Source of the DNA: Eutypella sp. D-1
Taxonomy: Eukaryota; Ascomycota; Sordariomycetes; Xylariales; Diatrypaceae
Assembly (NCBI GenBank): GCA_023313575.1
Contig: JAJTTP010000005.1
Coordinates: forward strand, 2,604,001-2,668,000
Length of the DNA: 64,000 bases
Direction of reading: 5' to 3'
Shown one piece after another: positions 11,153 to 23,300 of this stretch. Position 1 is the first letter of the stretch, and each line of letters opens with the position of its first letter. The notes beneath the pieces were generated by a model. The model was given only the letters and a program-made list of their open reading frames with translations. It searched no databases and was not told the DNA's origin. The position numbers and the translations under genes were made by a program.

Positions 11153-12900
11153 CTACATGATATCATGCATATCACTGGCGTAGCTCCGCAGCGGTTGACT
11201 AATGTCAAGAGGCGCCCAGATTATCTCATCGCTGGCGGTGCAAAGCTCCCGGCTGTCGTCGGCATCTAGCAGCATGTCCTTGATCCAGGACCTCAACGAC
11301 TCCGTTATTTCGCTGAAACCCCTGTCCCCATTTTCGGAGTAGTGCGCAGCGGACCTGTTCGCTACGGCCGCCTCGCAGTCAGTGAGGAGTTGCTGAAGTT
11401 TCGGGCGCTGAGTTATGTTAGGGTGTATAGAGGCCCGGATGAGCATCTTGAGCTCATTGTCTAGCTCTTCATCGTCCAAGAAACTTAGCACGTTCCACCA
11501 GTTACCCGAGAACGTCCGGACAACGCGCCCCATGACCTAGTGCTCGTTGATCCATAGTCAGCCAAAGGTCTTTAGAAGCAGTTATACATCTATCGATATG
11601 GGCCTTGCGGCTTGAGCGAGAAACCATACATTTCCGATGTCCAAAATATTTTTATCTACGCCTGGGTGGTCCCTGTATATTATAATCAGCTACATATGTG
11701 ATGGGATCATGGTTGTCAAACTTACCTGCCGTGAACCCCCAGCTCTGTAGCAAACCCGAAGTCGATTAGCTATATGATTCGTTAGAATGTCTCTGAATAT
11801 AGATTGTCTGGATAGAAACCAACCTTGACGATCGGGACGATGTCGTGCTCGTTATCACCCAGATCCAGGGCACCTGTGTCAGAATGAGACCTTTCTGTCT
11901 GTATTTCCGGCCAAGGAAATGTCCCTTCTACTCACCGATAAGGATGTTTCCCATGTGAAGATCGTTGTGAACCAGGGAAATCGGCTCAATGCTAGTCGGT
12001 ATTGTCTCGCGTTGTACCGGCGCCGGAGGTGGATAGGCCATTGCTACAACAGCCCTGGTTACTGTACCAGAAGTCATTAAACCATACGCCTTGTTTAAAA
12101 ATTTGGCTACTTACAGCAAAGAAATATCCGCCACAAAACCAAATTAGGAATTCGACATTCCCGCGACTTAACCCTTTGCATTAATGTGACAAGGAGGGGT
12201 TATGGCTTGGATATAGGATATCAGATTCAGCTAATAATTGACTAGAGTCCTTCAAGGGTGCGATACCCTCCTATCCATCTGGGAGAGGGCCGGAGGATAG
12301 GTCTGGTATTTATATACAATCGTACGAAGTACGTATTTCAAGGAAGGTGTTATGTCTCCAGTCTGTTATATCCATTCTGGCGCCCGTTGGCGCCATACAT
12401 TCTTGTCTCCATTCTTGGCAGCCAACAGGTCCTTGGCAGTGCCGATCCTATATGGGGATACCCCCCCGTGTGACAATTAATTGGTGTAAGGTGCCATTCT
12501 CTAGATACTCCATCACGAGCAACACGCGTTCCAGGTGTGTTGTATCAATATCTACAGGATTTACGATATGTGGCGCATGCCGCATTTGCTCGAGTAAATC
12601 CTTTTCTTTTTGTGTGGTTTCCTCCCACCCCTCCCTCCTCGCATATTTTATAACGAGCTTCCTCACGGGCTGCAAACATTCGTCGACTTCGTGGACGAGA
12701 AAGGAGTAACCCTCGGCGCCGTGGCTCAAGGGCTTGATCTGGGTGAACCGTCCTACATTGTTAAAGTAACGTTGATTCTCCAAAAAGTCGTCGACATCGT
12801 GAGAGAGTTGGACTTCCTGCATTCTGGGATCTGAGACGTCGTTTAGCTTGAAGCTCCGAGGTATAGCGTATATTGGACGTCTAAAATAGTTGCAAAGCAA
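11153..12900 (-). CDS. Divergent fungal protein kinase, seven exons, one unresolved junction
   Basis: Exons read on the minus strand: A 12900-12462, B about 12173-12115, C 12061-11936, D 11873-11824, E 11769-11726, F 11672-11630, G 11536-11153. Kinase landmarks appear in order. They are a glycine-loop-like LSHGAEGYSFLV, the VIK lysine, Glu in TQKEKDLLEQM, hinge VMEYLENGTL, IPNLVLWRIFLCLTRA, catalytic loop LVHNDLHMGNILIG (HND in place of HRD), DFG in LIDFGFATELGV, LDIGNVMGRVVRTF and a C-lobe ending in HPNITQRPKLQQLLTDCEAA. HND..H.GN loops are also found in atypical and phosphotransferase-like kinases, so activity is plausible but the target is unknown. All junctions agree in phase except A to B, where exon A ends in phase 1 after a run of seven G while B needs phase 2 or 0. 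This could be a sequence error, a missed micro-exon or a genuine frameshift. Intron A-B (288 nt) is far longer than the other five (49-93 nt). Confidence 0.72.
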
Positions 12901-13732
12901 TACTATTAACCATAGAGAAATTTCTTATCAAAGAACATCACGCACATATATCAGTTCCAAATTCGGATGTCAATCCTTTGTCTCTTCCACCTTTGTGTTA
13001 TGAAAGGGTTTCTTTCGGTGGGTACATTGAACTAGGCTTGGTGGGGTATTATCACGAACAGCTTTAGGGGTAAAAGGGGTAATGCGCCCCACGTGTCATC
13101 TCGAATTTTAGATACCCCGACCAATTTAAATTCCTTCGCAGTATTTCCGTGCAGTAATATTCTAAAGGTGGCTATACCAACTGTGTAGGACCATAACACT
13201 TCTAGGAATGAGAGTGATTAATATCCGCACCATGGGAAACACAAAGAACCGAAGTCCCAAGTTATTCCATAATTGAGAAGAGGGAGAGTATCTCTGCTTT
13301 TGCTGTTGTATATTGATTGCCACTTCCGCTGCTGCCGTCGCCACATTCGCCTGCGATGCTTGCCGGATGTTAGCTGCCTTTCTCCATAATTTAATCACGC
13401 AGCATGTTCTACCTCTTCCCTGGCGACGGTAGACCACTTGTTTATGTGTAAAATCGTATCCGTTCGTGGTCAGGTATGAAACTGAAACATGTTTCTTCAC
13501 TTACATCTGAGTCATTTAGGAAGACTGATTACTATACGCTGATGGCCTTCGGCGGTGCTGTCGTTAGAAAACAATACATTGATCAGAATTGATGTCCTGC
13601 TTGTAAACAGATGGAGTGTTTCCAAACCCATAGTCAAAGGGCCTTTGATAATGTTCAATGCAGGTATATATATGGCTGGACAGCTTCCTTTGAGGAAATC
13701 AAGCCACAACGCCATTCATCCCACAAGTCACA
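12901..13732. other. Intergenic region between divergent kinase and RING genes
   Basis: Shared 5' region of the minus-strand kinase and the plus-strand RING gene. One open frame at 13162-13500 (minus, 112 codons) has an Ala/Gln-rich middle and a hydrophobic end but no recognisable family, so I do not call it. A motif near 13064-13095 resembles one near 7525-7556. Confidence 0.4.
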
Positions 13733-14335
13733 ATGACGCATCAAACACAACTGCCTGCTGGCGAGACTGACAAAGAGGTTAAAGTGGAGTTCAGCAACTT
13801 CCATGAAGTCCTGGAGTATTTCGACGAGCAAGGCGCAGTCAAGGACAAGGAACACACGAGATTCTCTATTCCATGTGGGATCTGTAAGTCGTTTGATCTC
13901 CCTCTTTTCAACGAAGAGCACGAGTCGTTTTTCCCCGAAAGACACCACGAATTTTACACCGTTCTAAAGTGTGGACATGCCTTTGGATCTCGTTGTATTC
14001 TTTCTTGGTTAAGACACAACTTTACCTGTCCTCTGTGCCGTACCAGGCCTTTCGATAACATTAAAGGGAATGAGGCATTGACCATGTTTGGGGATGTCAG
14101 GCATTCGCAAAGTGAGGAAATCCGGGAAATCCGTAAGTTCCTCCAGAATCGCTCTACTACTGGACCGTCCACAACCGGCGGAGACGGTCAAGGCCCCTCA
14201 CCTACAACTGAGTTCGATGACCTTGAGCCTTTTCGGCGCGCTTACGAACGGGTTCAAGAGGTTTTTCGGCTAGCCAATGACATGCTCGATGAAAGGACTG
14301 AGGAGTTGGTGGCCAGGCAAGGGAATCAAGGGTAG
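13733..14335 (+). CDS. RING-finger protein, probable E3 ubiquitin ligase
   Basis: Intronless, 200 residues. A RING domain spans about residues 48-102: C48-x2-C51, a 28-residue first loop, C80-x-H82, C88, then C99-x2-C102 (VLKCGHAFGSRCILSWLRHN followed by FTCPLCRTRPF). The usual fifth metal ligand (His or Cys two residues after H82-x-x) is Gly85, a variation I recall from other fungal CGHxFGxxC RING proteins, so zinc binding may differ from the textbook form. The W-x(n)-CPLC segment typical of E2-binding RINGs is kept. The C-terminal third is predicted helical and charged (EIREIRKFL, ERVQEVFRLANDMLDERTEE). No membrane helix or signal peptide is seen. Substrates are unknown. The start ATG is the first in frame, 74 residues before C80-x-H82. 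Confidence 0.85.
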   Translation: MTHQTQLPAGETDKEVKVEFSNFHEVLEYFDEQGAVKDKEHTRFSIPCGICKSFDLPLFNEEHESFFPERHHEFYTVLKCGHAFGSRCILSWLRHNFTCPLCRTRPFDNIKGNEALTMFGDVRHSQSEEIREIRKFLQNRSTTGPSTTGGDGQGPSPTTEFDDLEPFRRAYERVQEVFRLANDMLDERTEELVARQGNQG

Positions 14336-15633
14336 GCTAGATGGCTTATGCCCTTGAGAATGACCATCAAGGTAACATCCAGGGAGTCTGTAGTTATACT
14401 GCGTTTTCAGGCTACCTTTCCATTCATTTTCTTGTTTGCCGATTGCATTGTTCACTGGCTTTCATGCTTACAACAGTAGTTAAAATCAGTTAAGATACTT
14501 AGAATAAATCAAATCAGTTGTTAGTGAGGCATTTATCACACATAACGATTTAGGGTTTTGTACGTATGGTGCCACGAGAAGGAAAGCTCTGTATAAATCA
14601 ATGTGATGCGTAAAGACTCGTGCTTCAGATGGTGCTTCTCTCTAAGAGCCTTGGCTATAACATACTAACCGACCTGAACTGTTTTGTATTTCTCATTTCC
14701 TGGCTAGAGATTCTGTCCCTTGCAATTGAAACTGTTTCACCTCTGGTCCGGAATCAGAGTTTAGCAAAACATAGTCTACCATGCACCACCTTCAGAACAC
14801 CACTTAAATGGACGTTGCATACGTTCAACTCCGACTCGACGCAGCTCGTTATCCTCCGAAAGACTGGACCTTCGGATATGACAAGTCACACAAGCCCTTA
14901 CCTTTCAGTCTGTTCATATCAGGATTACGCTGCTCGGTTCATCTATGTATAGCAGTGGTTATATCAATCGGGGTAACCTCCGCCTTCTATTCTTTCTATT
15001 CTACCCCTTTCTCTCATTAACACATGTGTTGAAATAGTTCCGCTTGTGGATATCAAGATACAACACACAATGCATTAGGTCAGTAGTTATTACTACATAG
15101 TATGCTTTGAAAGTGGACATCTTGTGGGCTAGTCCGTAAGTCGTACCGAGATCATAATGCATTCTATTGTTTCATTGGCAGCGAAGTTGTATGTAGTTTA
15201 GACTATGAAACCTAGCGCGAATAGTCTGCAGACTTATTAATGTGTTATATCCGCTTGGAGTCGGACTACACTGATCCACTCCAGTATGGCTATACAGACT
15301 AGAGCGAAGGAGGCAACACCTGACCACTTGAACATATAAGGGACAGGGCATACTGTTAACAAATTGAGTATTACCTAGATGCACAATGACTCTAGAACGT
15401 TCCTTCTAACTACGTGCATCCCTTTATGAGGGTGGGGTATCCTGCGGTAAGCCCTGACGCTTGGTTATAAAAAGCAGAGGAAATGCTACTGTCGGCATTT
15501 AGGGATCTTGCCATCAAACTATCCAATTGCAACATCATCACAATAATTACCAGGCTCACATTTTTGAGTGAACATTCAAGCTTTATATCGAATTTAGAAT
15601 AATTCTAGCATATTAACTTTACTACAACTCAAA
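14336..15633. other. Gene-free stretch between RING and GST genes
   Basis: About 1.3 kb with no supported gene. A frame at 14620-14952 (plus, 110 codons) lacks any domain pattern. AT-rich sequence just before 15634 probably holds the promoter of the GST gene. Confidence 0.4.
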
Positions 15634-16363
15634 ATGGCACCTTTTGGCAAGATATATTCGTACCCTCAGAACTTTCGTGTTCACCGTGTAAGTGTTGACT
15701 CAGCTGCGTCATTATATATAAGCTCCCTCTAACGTATCTAATCAGGCACAAGTTGTTGCGGCCCTCAATGATCTCGAGGTACCGCTAGTCGAGGATTTCA
15801 AGATGGGCGAGACGAACAAGACTCCGGAGTTCCTAGCTAAATTCCCATTGGGCAAGGTGCCCGCGCTAGAGTGCGCAGATGGGTTCTGCATGGCCGACGG
15901 CGCGGCGATCTGCCAGTACCTAGCACGCATGGGTCCCAAAGCGGAGCAGCTGCTAGGCAAGGCGGACGACCCAAAGACCCAGGCCCGTATCTCCGAGTGG
16001 TCGTTCTTCTCCGAAGGCGAGCTCATAAGCAACTTCCTGCCACCGGCCATCATGGTCTTCCTCAAGCTCGCGCCCTTCGACGAGACAAGCTACAACAAGC
16101 ACCTGTCTAACATTGAGCGTGCTTGTGGGCGCATTGAAACCGCATTGGAGGGTGGCAAGAAGTACCTCGTAGGAGACACAGTTACTCTGGCAGATATCAT
16201 GGTCGGGGGTGTCTTGATTCCCCTCTTCAAGACATTCGCAGATGCGGAGATGAGGAAGAACATACCTTCTACTGTGGCGTATGTACAGAACTTGGCCGGC
16301 ATGGAAGAGTTCAAGAACGTTTACGGTGCCCTTGAGATGTGCGAGACACGGGCCAGAGCATAA
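15634..16363 (+). CDS. Glutathione S-transferase-like protein of the eEF1B-gamma type, GST part only
   Basis: Two exons, 15634-15687 and 15746-16363, join across a 58-nt intron (GTAAGT...AATCAG) to 223 residues. Exon 1 gives MAPFGKIYSYPQNFRVHRAQ, the thioredoxin-fold start seen in eEF1B-gamma, and exon 2 continues with FLAKFPLGKVPALECADGFC (cis-Pro in KVPAL) and the ADGAAICQYLARMG glutathione-site-like segment. The C-terminal all-helical GST domain follows, with VGDTVTLADIMVGGVLIPLF. Full eEF1B-gamma has about 400 residues with a further conserved C-terminal domain, which is absent: the frame stops after CETRARA. It is therefore a stand-alone GST of the EF1-gamma class. Such paralogs are common in fungi, including in secondary-metabolite clusters, but no cluster core enzyme is present here. 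The catalytic residue cannot be assigned with certainty. Confidence 0.92.
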
Positions 16364-17308
16364 AATTATTGATTTCTGCCTGATTGTTTCTCGCGCATGC
16401 CTTCTGAATTAGTCATAAGCATAGCTCGTGGTTTAATTATAGCACGCAATCTATGCGTGACCATTGAAAGGTGAAACTTCAAATGAATCATTATTATGGG
16501 GTTTAAAAGGCTTATAAACGTCAAAGAATCGTGTAAATAATTTGATAAGAATAGTGCAGCATGCCTCATGTCTGTTGCCAGGGGGGTTCTTATGGGGGGT
16601 TTTATAGCTGCGTAAAGTCGGGTCCAATCTGGACCATCGTAGGACCAAGGAATGTGATGAGAATAGCCGACGGACTTGACGGTAAGTGTAACTGAGCTAT
16701 TGTGTTGGGGTGGGAGACCTTTGCTGTCTTTCCTTTTAGTTAGCGGACTGGGGGAACATACAACATATGACGCAGGCATAGCATAAATGCAGGTAAGAAA
16801 AAAGTAACAAGAAAAAAATAAAATCCAAACCCCCCACTTAGCCTCAAGGGAGTAATAAAGTCATTAGCCACCAGAATACGCAGTATTAATTACCTAGAAG
16901 ACCTCAGCTTCACATGGTATAATCAAACTCAACACATAGATCATTTATGAGTCGAAATCCAACCCCGCGAATTCCATGCCAAGTAATAAATAGCGCACTA
17001 CAATATACTTCGGAAGTAAGGCTTAGACGATTTATGCCTACAGAAAAGTGTGGGCTCCTCAACAGCCCCTCTTTACCCCTATTGTCGATTACTAAAGAGA
17101 TTCTCCATAATTGGGGTTCTAAAGGAACAAAACTAGTCAAAACAGCGGGATTTTCGGGCTTTATAACAACCGTTAGAGTTTAGGGAACCTTCAGCTAATA
17201 CGATTATCAGCGTACTTTGTTGGTCGTCAGCCGTCTCTGATGGATGTGACTACTGGTTTTATCCACCCAATTGATCTAACAGCAGTTTCATTTGTTCCAG
17301 CTCTCTAC
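16364..17308. other. Intergenic spacer between convergent GST and helicase genes
   Basis: 3' flanks of two convergent genes. AT-rich with an A-rich tract near 16797-16822. Nothing else was recognised. Confidence 0.4.
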
Positions 17309-20300
17309 TCAAACAGCCATACGACCAAACTCACGCGCAATACCCTCAATGTTATCGGCCCTCTGCACTCCTTGGGCTGGCACGTGAGACATTCCACCGA
17401 CTGGGGCTTCGCATTCGGGACATCTCGCCTCCTCCATCGGCATTCCACATTCTCCGACTGTAAATGGATGCCCATTGGCACAATTGTACCAATGGCCAGT
17501 CCCTAGGAACTCCCTCGACATCGCTTCATAAATGGTTCGGAGCTCATCAGTGGATACCTGCTGGTAGAACACGCCACTGCTTAGCATCCGATCAGCCGCC
17601 TCAATCTCAGGCTCCAGAGACTTGGTAGAGCGATATTGGACCAGGAGATTCCGAGCTGAGTTGAGATGCTCGGATCCTCTCGTCTTGAGATCATCAGCTG
17701 AGAGCTTCATCCCATTCGAAACATTCGGTTGGTTGCCAAACCGCCGGGCGAAGGCGCAAAACTTCGCAAAGTGAATGTGCCCTTCTACCTCTTCGCGAGG
17801 ATAGTTCTTGATTCTAGCTAGCTGTACTAGGGAGTTAGAATCCTGGAGGTGTTTGGTGAAGTCTATAGAAAGATCGGGTCGCACTCCCGCCAGAGTCTCA
17901 TAGACGTCAACAAAGTCAGAGAAAATGACGGTGTCACATTTCAGCAGTAAAGCCGAAGCTTGAAGATGACCCTTAGCTTGGATCAGTGACTCATCAAGTA
18001 CAAATTGACTTTGTGCTCGGCGTTGGCGGGCGGCGTGCTGCACAAAGTCTGATACTCGCTTGAACGGTTGCTCCTCCTTCCGAACCTTAGATGAAAAGTT
18101 GTTGATACCGTTCCACAGGGAAATGGCCTTATTATATCTTCCTGTCCCAACCCAATCGCGCATCATGTGTAGCTGCTTCAGCCGCCCTTTATTGAAGACA
18201 ATTTTTGGGGGGCGGGTGTTTTGCGGAAGCGGACCCGGCTGTGGCATTTCAGAAAGTTCTTGCTGGGTTTTCGCCAAGCGTTCTGCAAGCTTAAGGGACT
18301 CGGTATGTGACCACGAAATGAACTTCTTGGTTGCCTCATCAAGCATGGCTCGTCGCACGAGCCGGCCGTATCGAGCAACGGAACGTAAAGATCCGCGACA
18401 TGTCGGGCATGTTTTCACTTCATCCATTGAGAACGGTTGCGAATTCCCGAGGATAGATACGGGGTTCTCTTCAGAGGACATTTTGTAATGAGCTTTCATA
18501 TCCATGAGGCCGTCGAGATTTTGTTTGGTTATGATGTGCCCACACTGTGGGAAGATGCAGGGGTCGGCATCAAGGTCAATCTCATGATACTGTAGGCCTT
18601 CCAGGTAGTCCACGACGATCGACTTGGTATGCTGGGAGCAACATGTTTGGCAAAAGTCCACATCAGGACATTTTTCACCGCAGACAGATGGGCCTACACT
18701 CATTCAGTGTTATTAGCTGTGACGATAAATCAAGGCAGACGAGAAAAAAGGTACTATGAAATTCTATATGGATCACGCTGTTGACACTCGGCGACATGCG
18801 AAGGATACCAAATGGAACATCGTTCTAAGTGAGACAAGAAACTCAAAAAAGGGGTTGGGAACGGGGAGGGGGGTGAGGGGAGGGCCTTACATTGATGACC
18901 GCAACTAAGCCGTTGCTTGCACCTCATTGAGCATGGGACCCAGTCGCACGGGGCAGCGCAGCTGTCGAAAATTAGTATTCATTTGTGACTCAACCACGGG
19001 CCCGCATATAAATGTAGAATAATACTTACGGCATTGTGCATTGGGTGTGCGGGCATCTGGATGCGCATGCCTGCTCTGCGCAAGGGGCGCAAGGTTCGTG
19101 ACACAACTTGCTACATGTAGAATGACTACAAGCTACTTCGCAGGGAGCTCCACAGGGCATACAGGGCGCCTCGCCATGGCATTCCGCAATGCAACTGTGT
19201 GGACAAGTGGTATACTTGCGACCACATGGTTGTTTGCAAATTCCGTGGTTTTCCGATGTCGTCTCGCCCCCCGATCTTCGGATACATTTGTGGCACGGGC
19301 TCTTGCAAGAATGTCCACAGCGTTGTGGCTTTCCGCAAGTATGACGGCACATATAGTCGTTAGAAGTGACATCCACGTGGCAAGGCACCTCAACAACATG
19401 GTTGCAGCCTGGGACGACCTTTTGAACCTTCCTTGTGCATCGGATGCTATCGGGTTCTTGGAATTGCCAGCACAGCGCATAATATACTGTATGCCCACAT
19501 CGGAGACTTAATGCTATATTCTCCACAACTTCGGTGCATTTCGGCTCGCAAGCCTGCCCGCACCTAAGGCGGCAAGAGTGACTGCATCCCGTCTTAGGCC
19601 GAGGACAAGGTTCATGGCATTCAACAGCGTTATGGATAACCTCTGAATGACACCGCTTGTCACAAGAATGACCACAGGCTAGACGACGTCCACAGGGAAC
19701 ATTGCATCCTCCTTCTGGTGAGAATTGTAAGAAGTGGTCTGGGTGCGAGACACAGATAGGCGTGTCTGGATGACGCATGCATTGCAGCTCCAATTCAGGG
19801 CCAATGTTGCCATCTTGTTCAAGAAGTTTAATGACCTGCGACCACATTTCGACGTGCCCATAGGTTTTCGAGTTACCGAGTAGATACATCCCGTGTTGAG
19901 CTCGGGACAATAGCACGTTGATGCGGTTCGAAGTGCGAAGAAAACCGCATCTCCCCTCGCTGTTACTCCTAACCAAAGAGACTATCACAACCTTCGCTTC
20001 CTCTCCTTGGAAGTTATCCACTGTTGCTAGTCGAATGCTCTGGAGGAGGGAAGCCTTTTTAGGCGGAGGTCGAATACCGGCTGTCTGCATCTCCACCTCC
20101 AATGCTTCTAGCCCCTCTTCATCGCGATCTCCGATGGAAATTTCGAAGAGATTGCTCATCCGTTGGCGGAGCATGAATAGTTGCCCAAGATAAGGCGTTA
20201 TGACTGCTATATCCTCAGCTGCATAGAGACCTTGTCTCACCAAGTGCTGTACCAGAGAAACAGTCATGTCAGCTTCGAAACTATTGGTATGAGAAGTCGT

Positions 20301-23300
20301 CGTTGGGTCCAGCTGCGTTGCTCGGTCCTCCAAGTTCTCATGATGGAGCCAGAAGAGCCGTCTCTTAATGCCAGAGATGGCTGGATAGCCAGACACCAAT
20401 CCTCCATCTTCGAGAGAGGGGTAGAGAGTTTGCCGAATGAGATTTGCGATGCTCGGATGCATCCGCCGCTGAGTATCAAGAGTCCTGTATGGGAGTCTTG
20501 GCTCATGAGCATGCGGAGGGTTCACCAAGCGTTCGAACAAAGACATGTCGAAGGAGTATCTTGCACCATGAGGATTACTCCTCTGTAAATCATAGTTCTG
20601 TGTCTGCGGCTGAAGTTGAAGATGGTCACCAATAAGGATGGCATGCTCTACAGAAGGGAGCAGCGCAGTCACTGTGTGGGCTTCGAGCACTTCTCCGGCT
20701 TCCTCGCATAGCATTACCTTACACCTAAGCTTCTGAAGCAGATCCATATTTCTGGCCAGCCCAGTGGTAGTCACACCAATGATATCTGCTTCGGAAAGGC
20801 AACGCAAGTCAACCTCGCGCATGGCCTTGTCTCTATTTTGTTTCGTGCGTGTGTAGCTTGTGTACTCTCTAACGATTTCCCTTAGGATGGGTTCGCGTAT
20901 ATCTCGCACCCAGTAGCTGTGCAGTCGAGTTCGCTCGGCATGTGTCATTTCCCATAAACTGGCCTTAAGGAGTTCCTCGACTGGGCGACAGTTTGATGAA
21001 GTAGCACGGTCTCCGCTATGTAGCCAGTCCTTTAGGGACTGATTCGAGTGGCGAACCGTTTTGAAACCGTCTTCGTCCACTCCGAGGAGCGCCGAGTGAT
21101 GCTGCGGGTACGTATTTTCCAGGTATCTTTCTATGGCTCGGTTGGAGTGGCATGAGCTAAGCTCACGGAGCGAGTTCGTGATTATTATAGCCTGTTGTTG
21201 CAGCGCATTCTCACTCTCCCACAATGCTCTCTTCTCTGCCTTAGTGCGGGCTGCCTGTCTCGCTACTACACGAAGATTCACATCTTCCAATCTCTCTGAC
21301 TTTGATCGAGACCCAATGCGAACAATCTGTTTGATATCTGCATCGAGCAAATGCTCAAGCAGCTGATCAAGAGCGTGATTTGTGTAGCAGACGCACAAGA
21401 TAGGCCCCAAGCTGGCTGCCTTTTTGTTCGCGAGCAGAACCTTGACAAGCTTCTCGCCTGTGTAGCTCTTGCCAGTCCCCGGCGGTCCTTGAATAAGAGC
21501 GAAACAGCTGGTAAGTGCATTCAGAAGCGCACTCGATTGGGTAATGTCCATTGTTGTCCGATTCGCCAGTTCCTGGGGCTCTAGGGGCTCACGAGAAGAG
21601 TGCAGCAAGGCTGTGCTGTCATTTGTTAAGCAGCTGAGATCGAAGCAAAAGCCGCGCTTGGATGCATAAAGAGATGGGCCTATATTGGTATTCTGATCCT
21701 CCTGGGATGGCGCAATCAAATTGGTGAACGGCACATTGAGTTGTCTCGACATGCGTTGAAGCGCCTTGAGGGTATGTTGAAATGATGGTAGAAGAACTCC
21801 TGGGAACTCAACCACACACCATCGCTTGAAGGTACCGGCATCTCGATACCAGCGAAGGGCTTGCAATATACTCTCCCTTTCCACTTCGGCGATTTGTAGG
21901 TGGACATACGCGAAGGACTCGTTATCCGCCAGAGATAGCTTTGCGGCCTTCCCTTCCTCTTCGGGCAGACTACCTCGTTGTCCTCCATCGTGTGTAGATG
22001 TGATCACAGTTTCGTCTGCAACCACGCAGAAGATTACTGAGCCCTTGTCTGAGATGACGCACACAAGACCACCAACTTTGAGTCGCTTGGAGTGAGCCCA
22101 CCAATCACGACGTCCCCGTAGTTCCCTCATGGTTGCTGGCTGGCGGACTCGGACCACGAACCTCATTCCCTGGTGTTTTTCAAACAAGACATTTTCAACC
22201 GATGCGTCCTCGTAGACAAATGTTCTCAGTCCATTCTTCTTCCGATCACGGTGACTGTTGTCACGCGTCTGCATGGCGTTGAGCTGGGCATGAACGGCAT
22301 CGCGAAGCTGACCGACCGTGTCTTCGCGCAGCAGCCTGAACTCTCTATCTAAGCGGCCGCGTATTCCAGGCAGGTGGAAGCATGTTGAATCGCTGGTAGG
22401 CAAATATTCACTACGTGGCGAGATGATCTCCTCATGGGTGGGCAGTATTCGGATATCTGCGATTTCAGCGTGATCATTGTCATGGCGAGGACCTTCGGGT
22501 GACAGCATTCCCGGCATGTCTCTTTGCATGGTGAAATTTGCAGTCGTCATAAACGTTGTATGCTTCGACTGGCTAGGTATCGAATCTCCAACGTCAAGAC
22601 GTGTGCGGATACGTTGTTGGTACTTCTGTGCCCTGAACTTCAGGAAGTCGTCGGTCGAGCTATTGACATTCGCTAAGAGCCCGTCCAATCTTTCAAACAC
22701 GATCTTGAAATTCTCATTGATGATGTTGGATGTGTTGCAGTCGATCATCTTAGCTAAAGTACGGATACAAAGATCGAGTATTGTCAAGATAGTGTTATTA
22801 GCGGGGGCAGGCGGCGGCGCGGCAACATCAGGAAGATCCATGGCAAAGTCGAAGAGGCTCTTCATTCTCCTACCACCGATACCCTGTATGAAGTTATAGA
22901 TTGTCGCCACTTCCGCCTCAAAGACGGCTGAGTCCACAACTGTGGGGTGGGTAATGAACTCGAGAAGGGGATGCACCTCGGTAGTCCAGATATCGCGTCT
23001 CGCTCCTTGGGCCACTGCTTCAGGAATCTGTCTCTCAATGAGATAGCGCACGTATGACAGGCCATCATCTTGCGCAAATTGTTTGATAACTTCTTGGGCT
23101 GCTCCAGGGTCGCCGCTCATCAAGTCATGAGCTAGTTTAAAAAATCGACTGCATGAACTTCTATCTGGGGTTCGAACGAGGATCCTCTTCCACTCACGGA
23201 GCCCATCCTGTTTCTGTTCATCCTGGCGAGATTTTGTCGAGTTTCGAGGACGGGTTTGGTCGGTAGAGGATGAAGAGATCCCTTGCTCATGAGAGAACTT

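Noticed and set aside
13162..13500. 112-codon minus-strand frame with an Ala/Gln-rich middle and hydrophobic end
   Set aside because: No recognisable family or upstream exon; composition could arise by chance in this promoter region.
14620..14952. 110-codon plus-strand frame
   Set aside because: Low-quality composition and no homology pattern; no promoter or splice context.
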